Of a stretch of 64,000 nt of DNA, positions 39,001-49,800 are shown piece after piece. The translations under genes were made by a program, and so were the position numbers. The notes under the pieces were generated by a model, which worked only from the letters and a program-made list of their open reading frames with translations, had not been told where the DNA came from and did not search any database. Source of the DNA: Apostichopus japonicus. Its lineage: Eukaryota; Echinodermata; Holothuroidea; Aspidochirotida; Stichopodidae. The first letter of the stretch is position 1; each line of letters opens with the position of its first letter. The stretch lies in assembly GCF_037975245.1 (NCBI RefSeq), contig NC_092565.1:4527499-4591498 (forward strand). Reading direction: 5' to 3'.

Positions 39001-42000
39001 CTGCCCTCTTGCAACCCTACCAGATTCACCCAATACTCTTCTCAAAAGGGCTAAATCTGCTCCAAGTGATTAGTTGATCAGCTTATCTCAGCTTGCAACC
39101 AGTAGTACCAGTAATGGAAAGGAGTGTGGGAAATGTAGGGGGATGGTGGGGTGGGGTAGTGGGGAAGAATAAGTGAAAGTGGTGAAATTGCATCCATATC
39201 CCCTTCAATTAAACAAAATGCATCACCATTGTCTCTCACTTGGACAACTTTGCTACTTTAGACTTTTGTACTGTAAGCGGGTACCTCTGATCGGTAATAC
39301 TCCTGTAGGTCTGGTAATGGAAACGTTAGGTTCAACTGCCTCACATTCTTCACAGGAACAACGTCTGCTCTCAACTGCAAAGAAAGAAAAGAAAGATGGG
39401 ACGATGTCAAAATCACACTTGATGAACAACAAATATGATAGGAGGCAGGCCTGTTATTCGGGAGGGTGGGGGGGTGGGAGATGATGAGAAGGGGATACAG
39501 CCCAGGGTTATTAGGGCATCTCTTGATGTATAAAGCAAAGGCCATGTGGACTCTCCTTTATGGTTTAGGCTACAATAATGAATACAAAATACCAAAAAAT
39601 TTCATTTATGTGGCTGGACAATCTCCTTGAAAGAAGAAAGCAAAAGGTGGGGCTGAGTTCAAATATATGAACCTAGCAGTCCAAAATTTTGGCAATGTTA
39701 AACATTATTATAATATAAGTATTTCACACACCCTCTTCATTTATTTTCTCATGCAACCGAAGGCACTTTTGAGGACAAACCAAAAAAACAAACTTCAAAA
39801 ATGTACTAAACAGATGAAATATAATATACCATCAGCTTCTCTTTGGGGAATGGATGCTCTAGCCATTCTGGTATCACCACATCTTTATTTTTCACGGCCG
39901 AAAAGAGATCTACCACCATGTCCGCCAGCTCTTTCAACGATTCTGCGGGATAAAATTATCAGGAGAGGCATGAGAAGGAGAGGCAAGAGAGAGTGGTACA
40001 GAGCGTTGAAGACAGGCGAAGACACATTGAGTGACCCTCGCATAAAACATTTTAATTTCACCGACAATCTATGAATGTTTCTTCTTCAGACACTGAGCCA
40101 AAAAGAAGACAATTTTTGTAACAGGGAACCATCTCCCTACTAGGTTGATAGATTGAGACAATTAAGCAAAAGGCGGTTTGCTTCTCGACTTCTCTGGAGA
40201 TGACAAATGGAGATGATGATGCCAATTAGAGTGATTAGGATAATGGTTCTTTCAAAGGTGTCCATAGACCCTTTTAAACTTGGTGCTTGATGTTCATTTT
40301 AGTTTTAACTCAGCAGATGAGGTGTCTTGTATGGAATTTATGGCAAAAATGATCAGATCTGTCGGCAAATATACTCTTTCCAAGAGTGAGACATATCAAG
40401 AGAGTCATCATATTTAATATACAAATATTAAAAAATAAATTTAAAAAATTTTAAAAATTTTAAAAAATTAAAAATGAAATTTTAATGTTAAACTAAAACT
40501 GACTAGAAGCATATATATCAGTCAATGAACAATGGAAACCCTGATTGGGAATGTTAGCAATCTGAAAAGAGCAAAGACATTCTCGGCAGAAACTGGGATT
40601 ACAACCAGTCAGAATTGCAGGCACTTTACCTCGACCAACCACGGCCAAGGCCATGATGTTAGAAGAATAATAATCCGAATGGAACTTCAGTAGCGCTTCT
40701 CTGACATCTAAACCTTTACTGCTGGGTATAGTCTCCAGAGTCTCCTTGTTCCCTATAATTTATATGGAAGATAACAACAAAAATGGATAAGATAATGACA
40801 ATCATAATAATAATAATAATTATTATTATAATAATAATAATAATGATAATTATTATTATAATTATTATTATTATTACTATTATCATAATAACAATAATAA
40901 CAACAATAACATTAATAACAATAACAATGATAATAATAAGAATAAGAATAATATCTCATTTAATAATACTACAAGAGATTTTCACACAGTATATAAACCA
41001 AATCTTTTATGGCCCAGATGAACAAAACACATAAAACAGTTGTTAAAGAAGCTGTTTATGGTCACCAATTTCTGATACCTCACTTGACCTAGAACGGACA
41101 TGATTACCCACCTCAGCAAAACCCCCAACACACCTCTGAAAGAACCCTCAAAGCTCACCTTCCTGAACTCAGAGATGTTCAACTCACCTCATCCACCTTA
41201 CCACACGCAACTCTCCTGACACAAACAACAAAATCACCAACACCCATTCACATCCAACAATTTACAATGGAAGAGTCGATATTAGAACCTGGCAGAATTT
41301 GAATTAACGTTAACCCTCTGATAGGATGACTGGCTATTAAACCCATCTTATGCACCATATCAGGGTTCATTTGTAAGGGAATATATAAAGTAACTATGAC
41401 GATTCACATGACACAAACTCTGGTTACCAGTCGAAAATTTGCTGAAGGGGTGGCTTGGATCGGCCGTGGATTTCTCCAGCTGCAAAAGTCTCCAACTATC
41501 GTTATTCAAGTTCTTCTTGTTCTCAGAGTCAACCGCATTCACCTCTCTCTCCTGGGCGGATTTGTTGAACAGAGGACAGAGGAAGAATTGGCCAAATCTG
41601 GTCAAATACAAATAAAGAAATATGAATTTTAATTGTCATATAATTTTCATGATTATGTTGCCACGCTCATGTTACCTACAATACAACTCCCAATAGTCTG
41701 TGGCTGATCTGTTAAATCACAACAATATTTTTTAAACTTATTACTTTTTTTTCACTTTTCTGTTTTGCATGGTGACTGTGGTAGAAATTTGTAAGGTGAT
41801 GCAGGTTTTGCCAAAAGCTAAGCTTTAACTGGATTAAAAAGGAAACAATATCACATATGATTCTGTGATGACTTTGTTAAAAATTCTGATCCATCAAATT
41901 GGATCATCAAATTGCACTCACTCCACAAATCTGAGATTGTGATACATCTCTCTTGATCCATTCCATGATCTTCCTAATGACCCCGCCCCCCCTCTTCTCC

Positions 42001-44752
42001 CCCTCCAGAAGCTCAATTTTTTGGGCAATGAAGGAATCCTCTTACCTGTCAAGAGCACCTTCAAGATGCTCATGGGCAACATCAAAGTAGAAAGTGGTAT
42101 GCTCAGCTGATGTAAAAGCATTTGATCCTCCACCGTGTTGGCTGAGAAACTGAGAAATGATTAAAATTTTAAAGGAGTTATATTTCAATTAACATTTCCT
42201 TTTTTCATCAGGAAGCTGTTGCAAGTAACAGCTCCCTTCTTTCATATTGAAGGTCTTTTTATCCTAACGACATCACTGCATAGTATTAAACACATCTAAA
42301 CATTAAAAATCTACCCTCTAATAAGTAGCAACAGTCCAATTCTTGCATTGTCACAGTAATACATGTCTACTATAAAGTCTCCCATACAACAATCTCCCAA
42401 GAAGAAGAAGAAGGAAAAAAACACAGTTAACTAATAGAAGCAAGGAAAATTGTACATATCTGTGAAAACATTTCACTAACTCCTATTATACACAGCGTCG
42501 AAAGAAGAAGAGCTGCAGCAGCTGCAAGATACTGTGCAGCAAGGCTGTACCAACCAGCTGTGCCTATTGTATGAAATAGCAGAGTACAGCATCTAGGATC
42601 GATATGTTGCAGCCCCCTCAGCGTCCTACTTTGGACACAGCCTCTTTAATAGTCACATCCGTTCCTTATTGCTGTTTCCACATGTGATGGATTAGCGAGT
42701 AAGTAAGCTATAATGATCATAATAATAAGTAAAGTACGATAATATTTACCTGAGTGTATTCATTCTCGGAAGGATACTGCAAGATGAAAGCAAAAAGAAG
42801 TTTGAGAAAAATACCTTTGGGTTATGACTTAAAGTAATTACTTTAATAAAGTAATTAAAGTAATTACTTTAAGTAATTTTAGTAGAAAAGCTTGGACCTT
42901 GGCTTTGCCAACGTACTGAGGACATGTTTAACTTCTGTACAATGTTTGACTGATAATAGATACAGCATTTTGAAAAGGATGAAATATAAGAACAGATGGT
43001 AAATAACAAATTCATCATGTAGTAAAGATTTCGAGACAGAAGGTCCATCACTGTACTTTTCTTCTGAAATAGACGTTCCCTTTTCAGTCGAGGAGAGACT
43101 TCTGTTAGTTACCTTTTCGGTTCCTAAGAATAGCATATGTTCCAAGAAATGAGCAAGACCAGGCAGTTCCCAGGGGTCTGACATTGCACCTGTTATAAAA
43201 GGGAAAAAAATAATACCTTTGGTACACATTTTAGACCTGTCACTTCTAGAGAGGGTGTTAGATTTCTTTCTCAATGCAGCATAGGAAAACCTTGCTGTAT
43301 TTAACACCAACACGTTAGGTACAGGCAATTTGTCATTACTATTTAAGGAGGCAAAACATGCACTCCTGTATAAGGGTACTTTATGATGCAAAGGAAAGTT
43401 GATGTTTATGCTATTTTATTTTACTTTTATAAATGGCCCCTCCCCTCCCTTTTTTATCCTTCTTATTCTACTTGTCTTTTATATATTTTGTACTTAATGT
43501 TTGGTATGTTATGTTCTGATGCCATCATTATTCAGTAATCATTTTGTTGCATATTGTTGATTTCATGAGAGTTATTACATGATCAACCTTATCGTTTCGC
43601 TGCAAAAATGTTGAAATGGTGACATTTTTTATGAGAACGTAATTAATCACTTATTTAATCAAATTTATTTCTTAAGTAGTATTGCAAAATGTTGATTGAT
43701 CAGTTTTTTTTATGGGAAGTGACAACTCGTCATTTCGCTACAAATTGTTAAAACGATGACTTTTTCTGAGCCTAATTTATCATTCTGCAAAAATGGTTCA
43801 ATTTCTTAAATATAGTGATCAGTTTCTTTGGTTTTGCTGCAAATTGCTAAATATTGATGACTCTGAGACTTACACATTGCACCCTGGTACAATATCTGTT
43901 ACACTCCAACCTCAGGAAAACAATTATTGTCAACTGTTTCCATGCCATCTTACCTATGTGGACGTCCATTGCTGCTGCAGCTTTCTCTGTGGTAGGATCA
44001 CTGACGAGGAGGATCTTCATACCATTGTTTAACTCAAGGCCTCTGTAGGACCGCTTGTCCTCTGCAGATTTGATGATGTCATCCTGTGTTGTACGTATGC
44101 TAGGACTGCTCATCATGTACTGTGTGTGCTGACCTCTAATAGTAATAAAGTAAATAAATGCATGGTATGAAGATTGTCTTCATATTCATAACTTTCGTAA
44201 TTTTGAGTTTGCTTCACACTGAGTTGCGTGGTAGTATAATACAAGTATCTACTAATTAGTTTTATATTATTGTTATAGTGTGCTACAGACGTATTTCTAC
44301 TTGTCGTGGAACTGGTCCACGTACATTGGGGTGAAAATGCATAAATAAAATGTAATACTAATACTAGGCCTCGCTTAATCCAAACTCACTTGAAGTTGAT
44401 GTCAACTTAAGTTAATGTGACAATGAAATCATGTAAATATGGAAATCTTAAAAACAAGACTAGCCCGTGTTATGTCTAAGATGAATTTAACATTGCTACT
44501 GTTTTCGTCCTTTAAACGTAAAGAAATAATGAGAATTAAACCAACAGAAAATTTTCATTCAAACTTATATAAGGTTAGGCTAGTAACATGCATTCAGTTT
44601 CCATTATAAACATAGCAAAACTCAACAGACACATAAATCATGTTCTCGTGAAGCTCCTTCTTGTGTCTTTTTTACCTGATATTTTGAGTCCTGTACAAAC
44701 AAACTGATCGATGTCCTTCAAAAGATCTTAAGAGATATTTCAATCTAAACAT
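27004..44752 (-). CDS. IDE: Insulin-degrading enzyme (insulysin), M16 zinc metalloprotease, complete
   Basis: IDE cleaves insulin, amyloid-type and other short peptides inside a two-half chamber. Coding exons (minus): 44752-44676, 44135-43954, 43189-43113, 42776-42750, 42149-42046, 41597-41428, 40752-40630, 39942-39830, 39374-39285, 38623-38458, 37209-37037, 36648-36545, 36160-36058, 35377-35172, 34688-34544, 34084-33974, 33015-32895, 31949-31858, 31535-31424, 30514-30347, 29784-29660, 29463-29316, 28273-28056, 27099-27004. They sum to 3051 nt, 1016 aa (human 1019), and every junction keeps phase. The inverted zinc motif HFLEH places His100, Glu103 and His104; Glu181 in NAVDSE is the third zinc ligand. 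Arg816 and Tyr823 in LRTKEQLGY match human Arg824 and Tyr831, a constant offset of eight. The protein starts with an Arg-rich leader and ends Ser-Lys-Leu. All introns are GT-AG except intron 17 (GC-AG). MARCHF5 is convergent on one side and MCMBP divergent on the other. Confidence 0.96.
30165..30275 (-). pseudogene. Degenerate copy of the 3' part of IDE exon 20 and its donor region
   Basis: The segment is clearly homologous to 30298-30410. The real exon reads [15 protein letters not shown] at its end, while this copy reads [14 protein letters not shown]. The homology continues past the exon end into the intron. The copy carries a 3-nt insertion, lacks an upstream acceptor equivalent, and its donor GTGAG has become GTCGA. 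It lies inside intron 20, just downstream of the true exon, and should not be spliced in. Confidence 0.8.
31258..31345 (+). mobile_element. Possible SINE head fragment in IDE intron 19
   Basis: GGATAGCTCAGTTGATACAG resembles the D-arm and A box of a tRNA-derived SINE; the B-box-like part (GTTCCAAACC) is poor. No clear body or boundaries. Confidence 0.3.
32894..32895 (-). other. IDE: GC-AG intron donor after IDE exon 17
   Basis: Exon 17 ends ATGGAAG and the intron begins GCAAGT. The frame continues correctly into exon 18 at 31949 (acceptor CTCAG, Glu split across the junction). Apart from the C at +2 the site is a strong U2 donor, as is typical of GC-AG introns. Confidence 0.9.
40428..40488. 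repeat. A/T homopolymer repeat (TTAAAAA)n in IDE intron 7
   Basis: Short degenerate units of TTAAAAATTTT lie in the intron between IDE exons 7 and 8; low complexity only. Confidence 0.75.
40784..40955 (-). repeat. (AAT/ATT)n microsatellite in IDE intron 6
   Basis: About 170 bp of imperfect AAT and ATT triplets, switching strand sense around the middle, end about 30 nt before the exon 7 acceptor at 40753-40755. An apparent reading frame of isoleucines through it is an artefact. Confidence 0.9.
42750..42776 (-). CDS. IDE: IDE exon 4, a 27-nt microexon
   Basis: A nine-codon exon (YPSENEYTQ) is bounded by TTGCAG and GTAAAT and matches human YPKENEYSQ. It is needed to keep continuity with the [10 protein letters not shown] segment in exon 5. 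A perfect 21-bp inverted repeat lies only 50 nt upstream in the preceding intron. Confidence 0.93.
42827..42874. repeat. Perfect 21-bp inverted repeat with 6-nt loop in IDE intron 3
   Basis: Arms 42827-42847 and 42854-42874 are exact reverse complements, built from repeated AAGTAATTACTTT units, with loop AAAGTA. In the IDE pre-mRNA this would form a long AU hairpin 50 nt before the 27-nt exon 4. Confidence 0.95.
43113..43189 (-). CDS. IDE: IDE exon 3, catalytic zinc-motif exon
   Basis: This 77-nt exon encodes residues 87-112 with the inverted HxxEH motif as HFLEH (100-104). In human IDE the middle residue of HFCEH is Cys110; here it is Leu102. Boundaries are TAACAG at the 5' side and GTAACT at the 3' side. 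The zinc-binding and catalytic residues are intact, so the enzyme should be active. Confidence 0.95.
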
Positions 44753-46847
44753 GGAAAAGAGCAGCGAACGATATCTAGTACAAACAGAAAAGACGGTGTA
44801 CTTTTTTTATACAAATTGCTTCATAATGAAATCGAGGTAGCACAGGGATAAGATCAAGTAACATCGTTAAATATTCAGTGCATGTGCAACACGGAATTTA
44901 AGGCACTGACACATTGGCAATATGAAAGCAGCTGTTCATGTCAAGATATATAAAAACTTTTACCTCCCTAAATTATGTTTTTCTATCTCAATCTATAAAG
45001 AAGAGGCCCGTGGTATGATGGAGCATACCCATCTGTACATATGGTTGGTGGTAGTAATGTAGGATGCGATACTTAAAGTGCTACTGGATATCAAGTCGCA
45101 TGACAGGGCAGTACCACGTATATACTTCATAAAATCCTTGATTCGCCTATGGCCCTCCATATGTTCGGTTCAAACCTCTACATAAACAGATAGGGGAATT
45201 TTGACTATTATTTATTACCATAATAGTTTCAGTATGCACCATTTGACGTCTAAATTTGTACTTTTTAGTCCTTCCATAAAGGTTTACGCCCCTACCTAAA
45301 TCAAACGGGGTATATTTTGAATTTGGCCCCAACTTTTGAAATCCTGCGGCATGTCACTGACCCTTAGCACAGGAGATTTTGTCGAGACTCAACATAAGGA
45401 TTCTTAAAATAGAACACACTATATTTGGAAGTTACATAATGCATATATGAATAGTGGGTAGAAGTAGCCGGTTACCCACTTTTCAAAGTGTGGCTCTACG
45501 TATATATGTCCGAGTCCTTCCAACGGTCCCCTTTTTTTCTGGGATGTGCACTACGCAGTTGTGGTGCATGGAAGCCTGGATCATTCATCTGGATCCTTTG
45601 CATTAGCAAATTTCGAGAAAATAAATTTGCCTTAATTGCAAGAAAACCGTCTGACTACGATTGAGAACACTTTAAATACTGAGAAGAAATATACATTCGA
45701 TTTTTTGCCTACCTCAATTAAAATGCCGACTGATAAGATATCGAACAAAATGTCACTATAGATGAAGTGACGAAAAGTGAAAAAGTCCGAGCTAATCAAA
45801 AGTTGAAAATTTCCAAATATCCACCTTGTCACACAAAATAGCGTCTACAAAGCCGAAGTTCTTGGGGAGGGCAAACACGGAAGCTTTTCTGCTCTTCCCT
45901 GTCCCCCCTTCCCCCTTCCACTCCCCACCACAAACATACCTACTTTTGACAGTTAATGTGTAAATGACCAGATAATTGCAAGATAGTTGTAGATCAATTA
46001 ATTCTAACGCTAAACATGGGCCGCGTATACGACAGCTCATTTTACCACTGAGGACCGGGGGGGGGGGGGTGAGAGCTACGTCAGCGGGATGTGTTCACAT
46101 GTAACCGGGAGTAGTATGGATCGTTTCCACATATTAGTGAACTCTTCAGGGATATCTTAGTTGCATTCATAGCCTGGCATCGGGACCGTCCAAGTCTAGA
46201 AGGGGAGGGGCAGCAAGTTTTTGACATAATTTTCAAACTTACTAAACGAGCCGCATGAAACATGCTGATGCCGGTTGCGAGTAAAAAATGATGAAATTGT
46301 CATTTGTAAGCAGAAAGAAAACATTTTTTAAGAAAAGTCCCGAAGAAAGAACCTGGGGCACGAAAAACCAAACAAACCGACTGATACCCTCTCAACCCCA
46401 GGCCCCTTGCATCGAAAAAGTGACTCTTTATACCAACACAGGCTGTACCTAAATGCCACACACACAACTTATGAAGTTGTCGGCAAGTCTGAAAGATGAG
46501 TTTCTTCGAAGGAGAGGTTATAACAGTTACATGCATGGTGACTCGTATCGATGTTTTCTTTGTGTTCAGTTATTGGTCACATGACATGGGAATTTCCCGC
46601 CATTCTCCTCACACACACTATCTGAAACAGAAACGCGGGAATACATCAAGTATAACACACAGTGTGCGGTATTTAAAATTTAAAAGGACAGACCAGCTCA
46701 AAGACCTTACTGTGTGGATTATGACGGCATCGTAATACACTACCAAAAATCGGACAGCGTGGAAAACGTTGCAGCATCAACAACTTTGTGTGGATGTCCT
46801 TTCAAATTTATTGAATGAAAACTAAAGGTTTGGATCATCGCTCAGAT
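44753..46847. promoter_or_regulatory. Region between divergent IDE and MCMBP start codons
   Basis: The two start codons are 2.1 kb apart and point away from each other. Both promoters must lie here or in unseen 5' UTR exons. No coding match, TATA box or convincing CpG cluster stands out. A run of about 13 G lies at 46058-46070. Confidence 0.45.
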
Positions 46848-49800
46848 ATGCCTGGAATACAAGATTGGGTAAATCGCCCATTGGACATCGTTCATGGATT
46901 TTTCGGTAGGGGTGTAAGAAACTAATTAGGCCTAGGGCCTATGTTGACTAACAAAAACATGTCACTACAACTCTTCCAACTCATACATAGACTCTAATTA
47001 GGATAGGCCTAGTACTAACACACCATAAACAACAACAATAAAACTCCAGCATGAATAAATTCTTAATTAGTATTCCAAAATGTTAAGTCAAACTCGGTAA
47101 TGCCCTTGAGGATATGAAAGGATAATCTTATTTAGGCATAAATTGAAATTTATGAATGATTGTGATAGGCCTAGCCTTATTACTTAAGTAATAAAACTAA
47201 CAAGTAATAGTAAGCCTAGGCCTATACTGTACTGGTTGTAAGGCACTTTTGTGTGGGAGGTTTAACATTAATTTGCATGAGCAGGTAAGTTGTGATTTTA
47301 ATTTGTATTACATACAAATTTTCACAGGCTATAGTTGTACTGTCCTGTAAGACATTTGTTTTGAAATCATTCGTTCCGTTGACAATACAGTTGTGATATC
47401 ATGTGAGCAGTATAAAGGACTGCATATTTACATTTAACTTTAAAGCAAATTGGGAAAACTGAGAATTGCTGTGGGAATGGAGTCAAGGCTTTTTGTTATA
47501 TTCTCAAAGGTAGAAAATTCTGATGCTGTGAAACTAGGGCTAGAACTAAGCTATAGTCATGTTTTTCAAGGCATGAAGTCTTCCACGTGTAGTAAAATGA
47601 AACTAAATGTATGATGTGAATCCATATTTCCCCGCTAATTGATAAAATATGAAGTAGATATAGATACAAAGGACCTTAAATTAAGTATCTTTGTGTTCCC
47701 CTCACATGCAATACTTCAAATGTGGTTTCAACATATTTGCAGTGCAGCAGCAATAGGCCTAGTCTACATAATTATGAACCCCTTCTGAGTTATTCATGTG
47801 GGTTGGTATTTCTGCAGTCCTTGATGATATAAGTAAAGAACAACAATAATTACAAATAGCACTTTTTGATGTTTATAATTTCCCTGTCACTGTCTCCCTG
47901 TAAATGTTGGCATGGACCTGTCGCACACAGTCTTCCATTTGGCTGTAAGACTTGCTCAATTTCTATTTGTTTAGGCTTAAAATGGATTTTCCGAATGCAT
48001 AGAGAACTTTTACTAACTAATTCATCAGGCATAGTGTTTATAAACTTGCATGTCAGTGAGTGAAGAATCTGAAGAAGAATATTTTGCCTAGATTCACAGG
48101 AATTCATGATATCAGTTTGTGCTCTCATATGCTTCACCAGATCCGAGCGACGCTGAATGGACAAAGAAAGCAATTAAATTCTTTGACGACAGGTTGCAAG
48201 GCGAGGATTCATCAACATGGGTGAGTGTCTTTGTATTTTAAGTTTGTCTTTTCTGCCATTGTGGTGATAAAAATCATGATTGAGCTTAAAAGATGCCCCC
48301 CAAAAAATGAAAGATTCTATACTCCAAGCAGAGTCTACCATACTATTTTCCTTTGTGTTTTGTTTGCTTTCTTGTTTTTGCAAAATAATGGTTAACCACG
48401 AAAGACCAAGTATGTACAAGAAAGTGGTCCCATATTTGCATCACAGGTTGAGCAAAAATAGCATCTGAATATCACCCCAACCATGAAATATTCTTTTTCA
48501 TTAACCTTTACAAGGGTTTGTCCAGAAACCCTTCAGCTCATTTGAAGGTATTCTATGGACTTTTTGCAGCAGTGGTTTTGGTGTGCTTATAATTATCAAA
48601 CTAGAATGTTCTGCATTGTCTTTGTAGATTATACCAGTCTGTAAAATGTATGAAACATAATATGGATAAATTTGACACTAAAAGTTAGCACATTGTTACA
48701 AAATGTGTGAAACAATTACTTTAAAATCAATTTTGTTATTTCTTTTTATAGTTTGAAAACTGTACCAATATTGCCAGTATTGTCTAATTGTGCAGAAACT
48801 TGAGCTATATTGCAATTGAACTGTAATATGATATAATGTAATATAATATGATATGTAATATAATATGTAATAATTCCTTTCAATTCTTGCAGATTCCATC
48901 AGTAAACCATACTTCCCTGCACCTTTTGAAGCCAGACAGTCTCGTCCGTTACAGAGGAATGGTACAGGATATGTTCGATCCCGAGTTTTACCTCGGTGTC
49001 TATGAAGTGGAAGACAAGTCCAGTAATATGAAGGTACTGTTAAGGCAAACTATACTTTTAAGTAATCAAGTAAAACATTGGCAATTTTCATGTCATGCCC
49101 ACGTGGTATGCAGGTGTGGTGATGTCATGAAAATATTTATGGAATATATTTTAATTGATTCTGTAATTAGCTCCTTTGAAGTCCCTTATACTGGAGAGAA
49201 TCCCCAATTTTTGTTTGTGCATCCCCTGTAGAGAATATATCAACTGAAATTTGTTATCGTTTATTTGGAGTGCTTTGAATCTGCATATTTTCTAGGCTTC
49301 GCTCGCCTAACTTTCAACGAGACCCCGGGGCAAGGTACGCTATGAAAGCGCACCTTCTACCCGAAGTTATTTTGGAGTCCAATCGCGTATCATGATGTTA
49401 ATCAATTCTGGGCGTAACAATTTGATATATCCGTCACTTTCTTTGGTTTTAATCAGACTCTCAAATCTGGAAAGTATCAAGATGTGGCATCCTGTTCACC
49501 AACTCAGAAGATCAACCTAGAGTCTAGGAATAACGTCACCATGAACAGACAAACTTACTACTGCGTACCAGTTCCTGCCGAAAACGAATGGGTCAAAGAA
49601 ATATCCTTGTGATTTTATTTGTCAATTATTGGTAGTCTATTTGGTTTTTTGTAAAACAGGGTTTCATTATAGTTTGTAATATTTGCTAAGATTTTTTGTT
49701 TTTTTTGCAGTCTTTAGAACTAATTCCAGAGTTTCTGCTGTGGTCAGCATTGTTGTATGCCATGCAGGCTACAGTCTGGGATTAGTTGCTATAGAAACAT

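Noticed and set aside
39667-40074. 135-aa plus-strand frame
   Set aside because: It overlaps IDE exon 8 (39942-39830) in antisense; the minus strand has the conserved protein and splice sites.
40783-41034. Isoleucine-rich plus-strand frame
   Set aside because: Translation of an ATT/AAT microsatellite inside an IDE intron.
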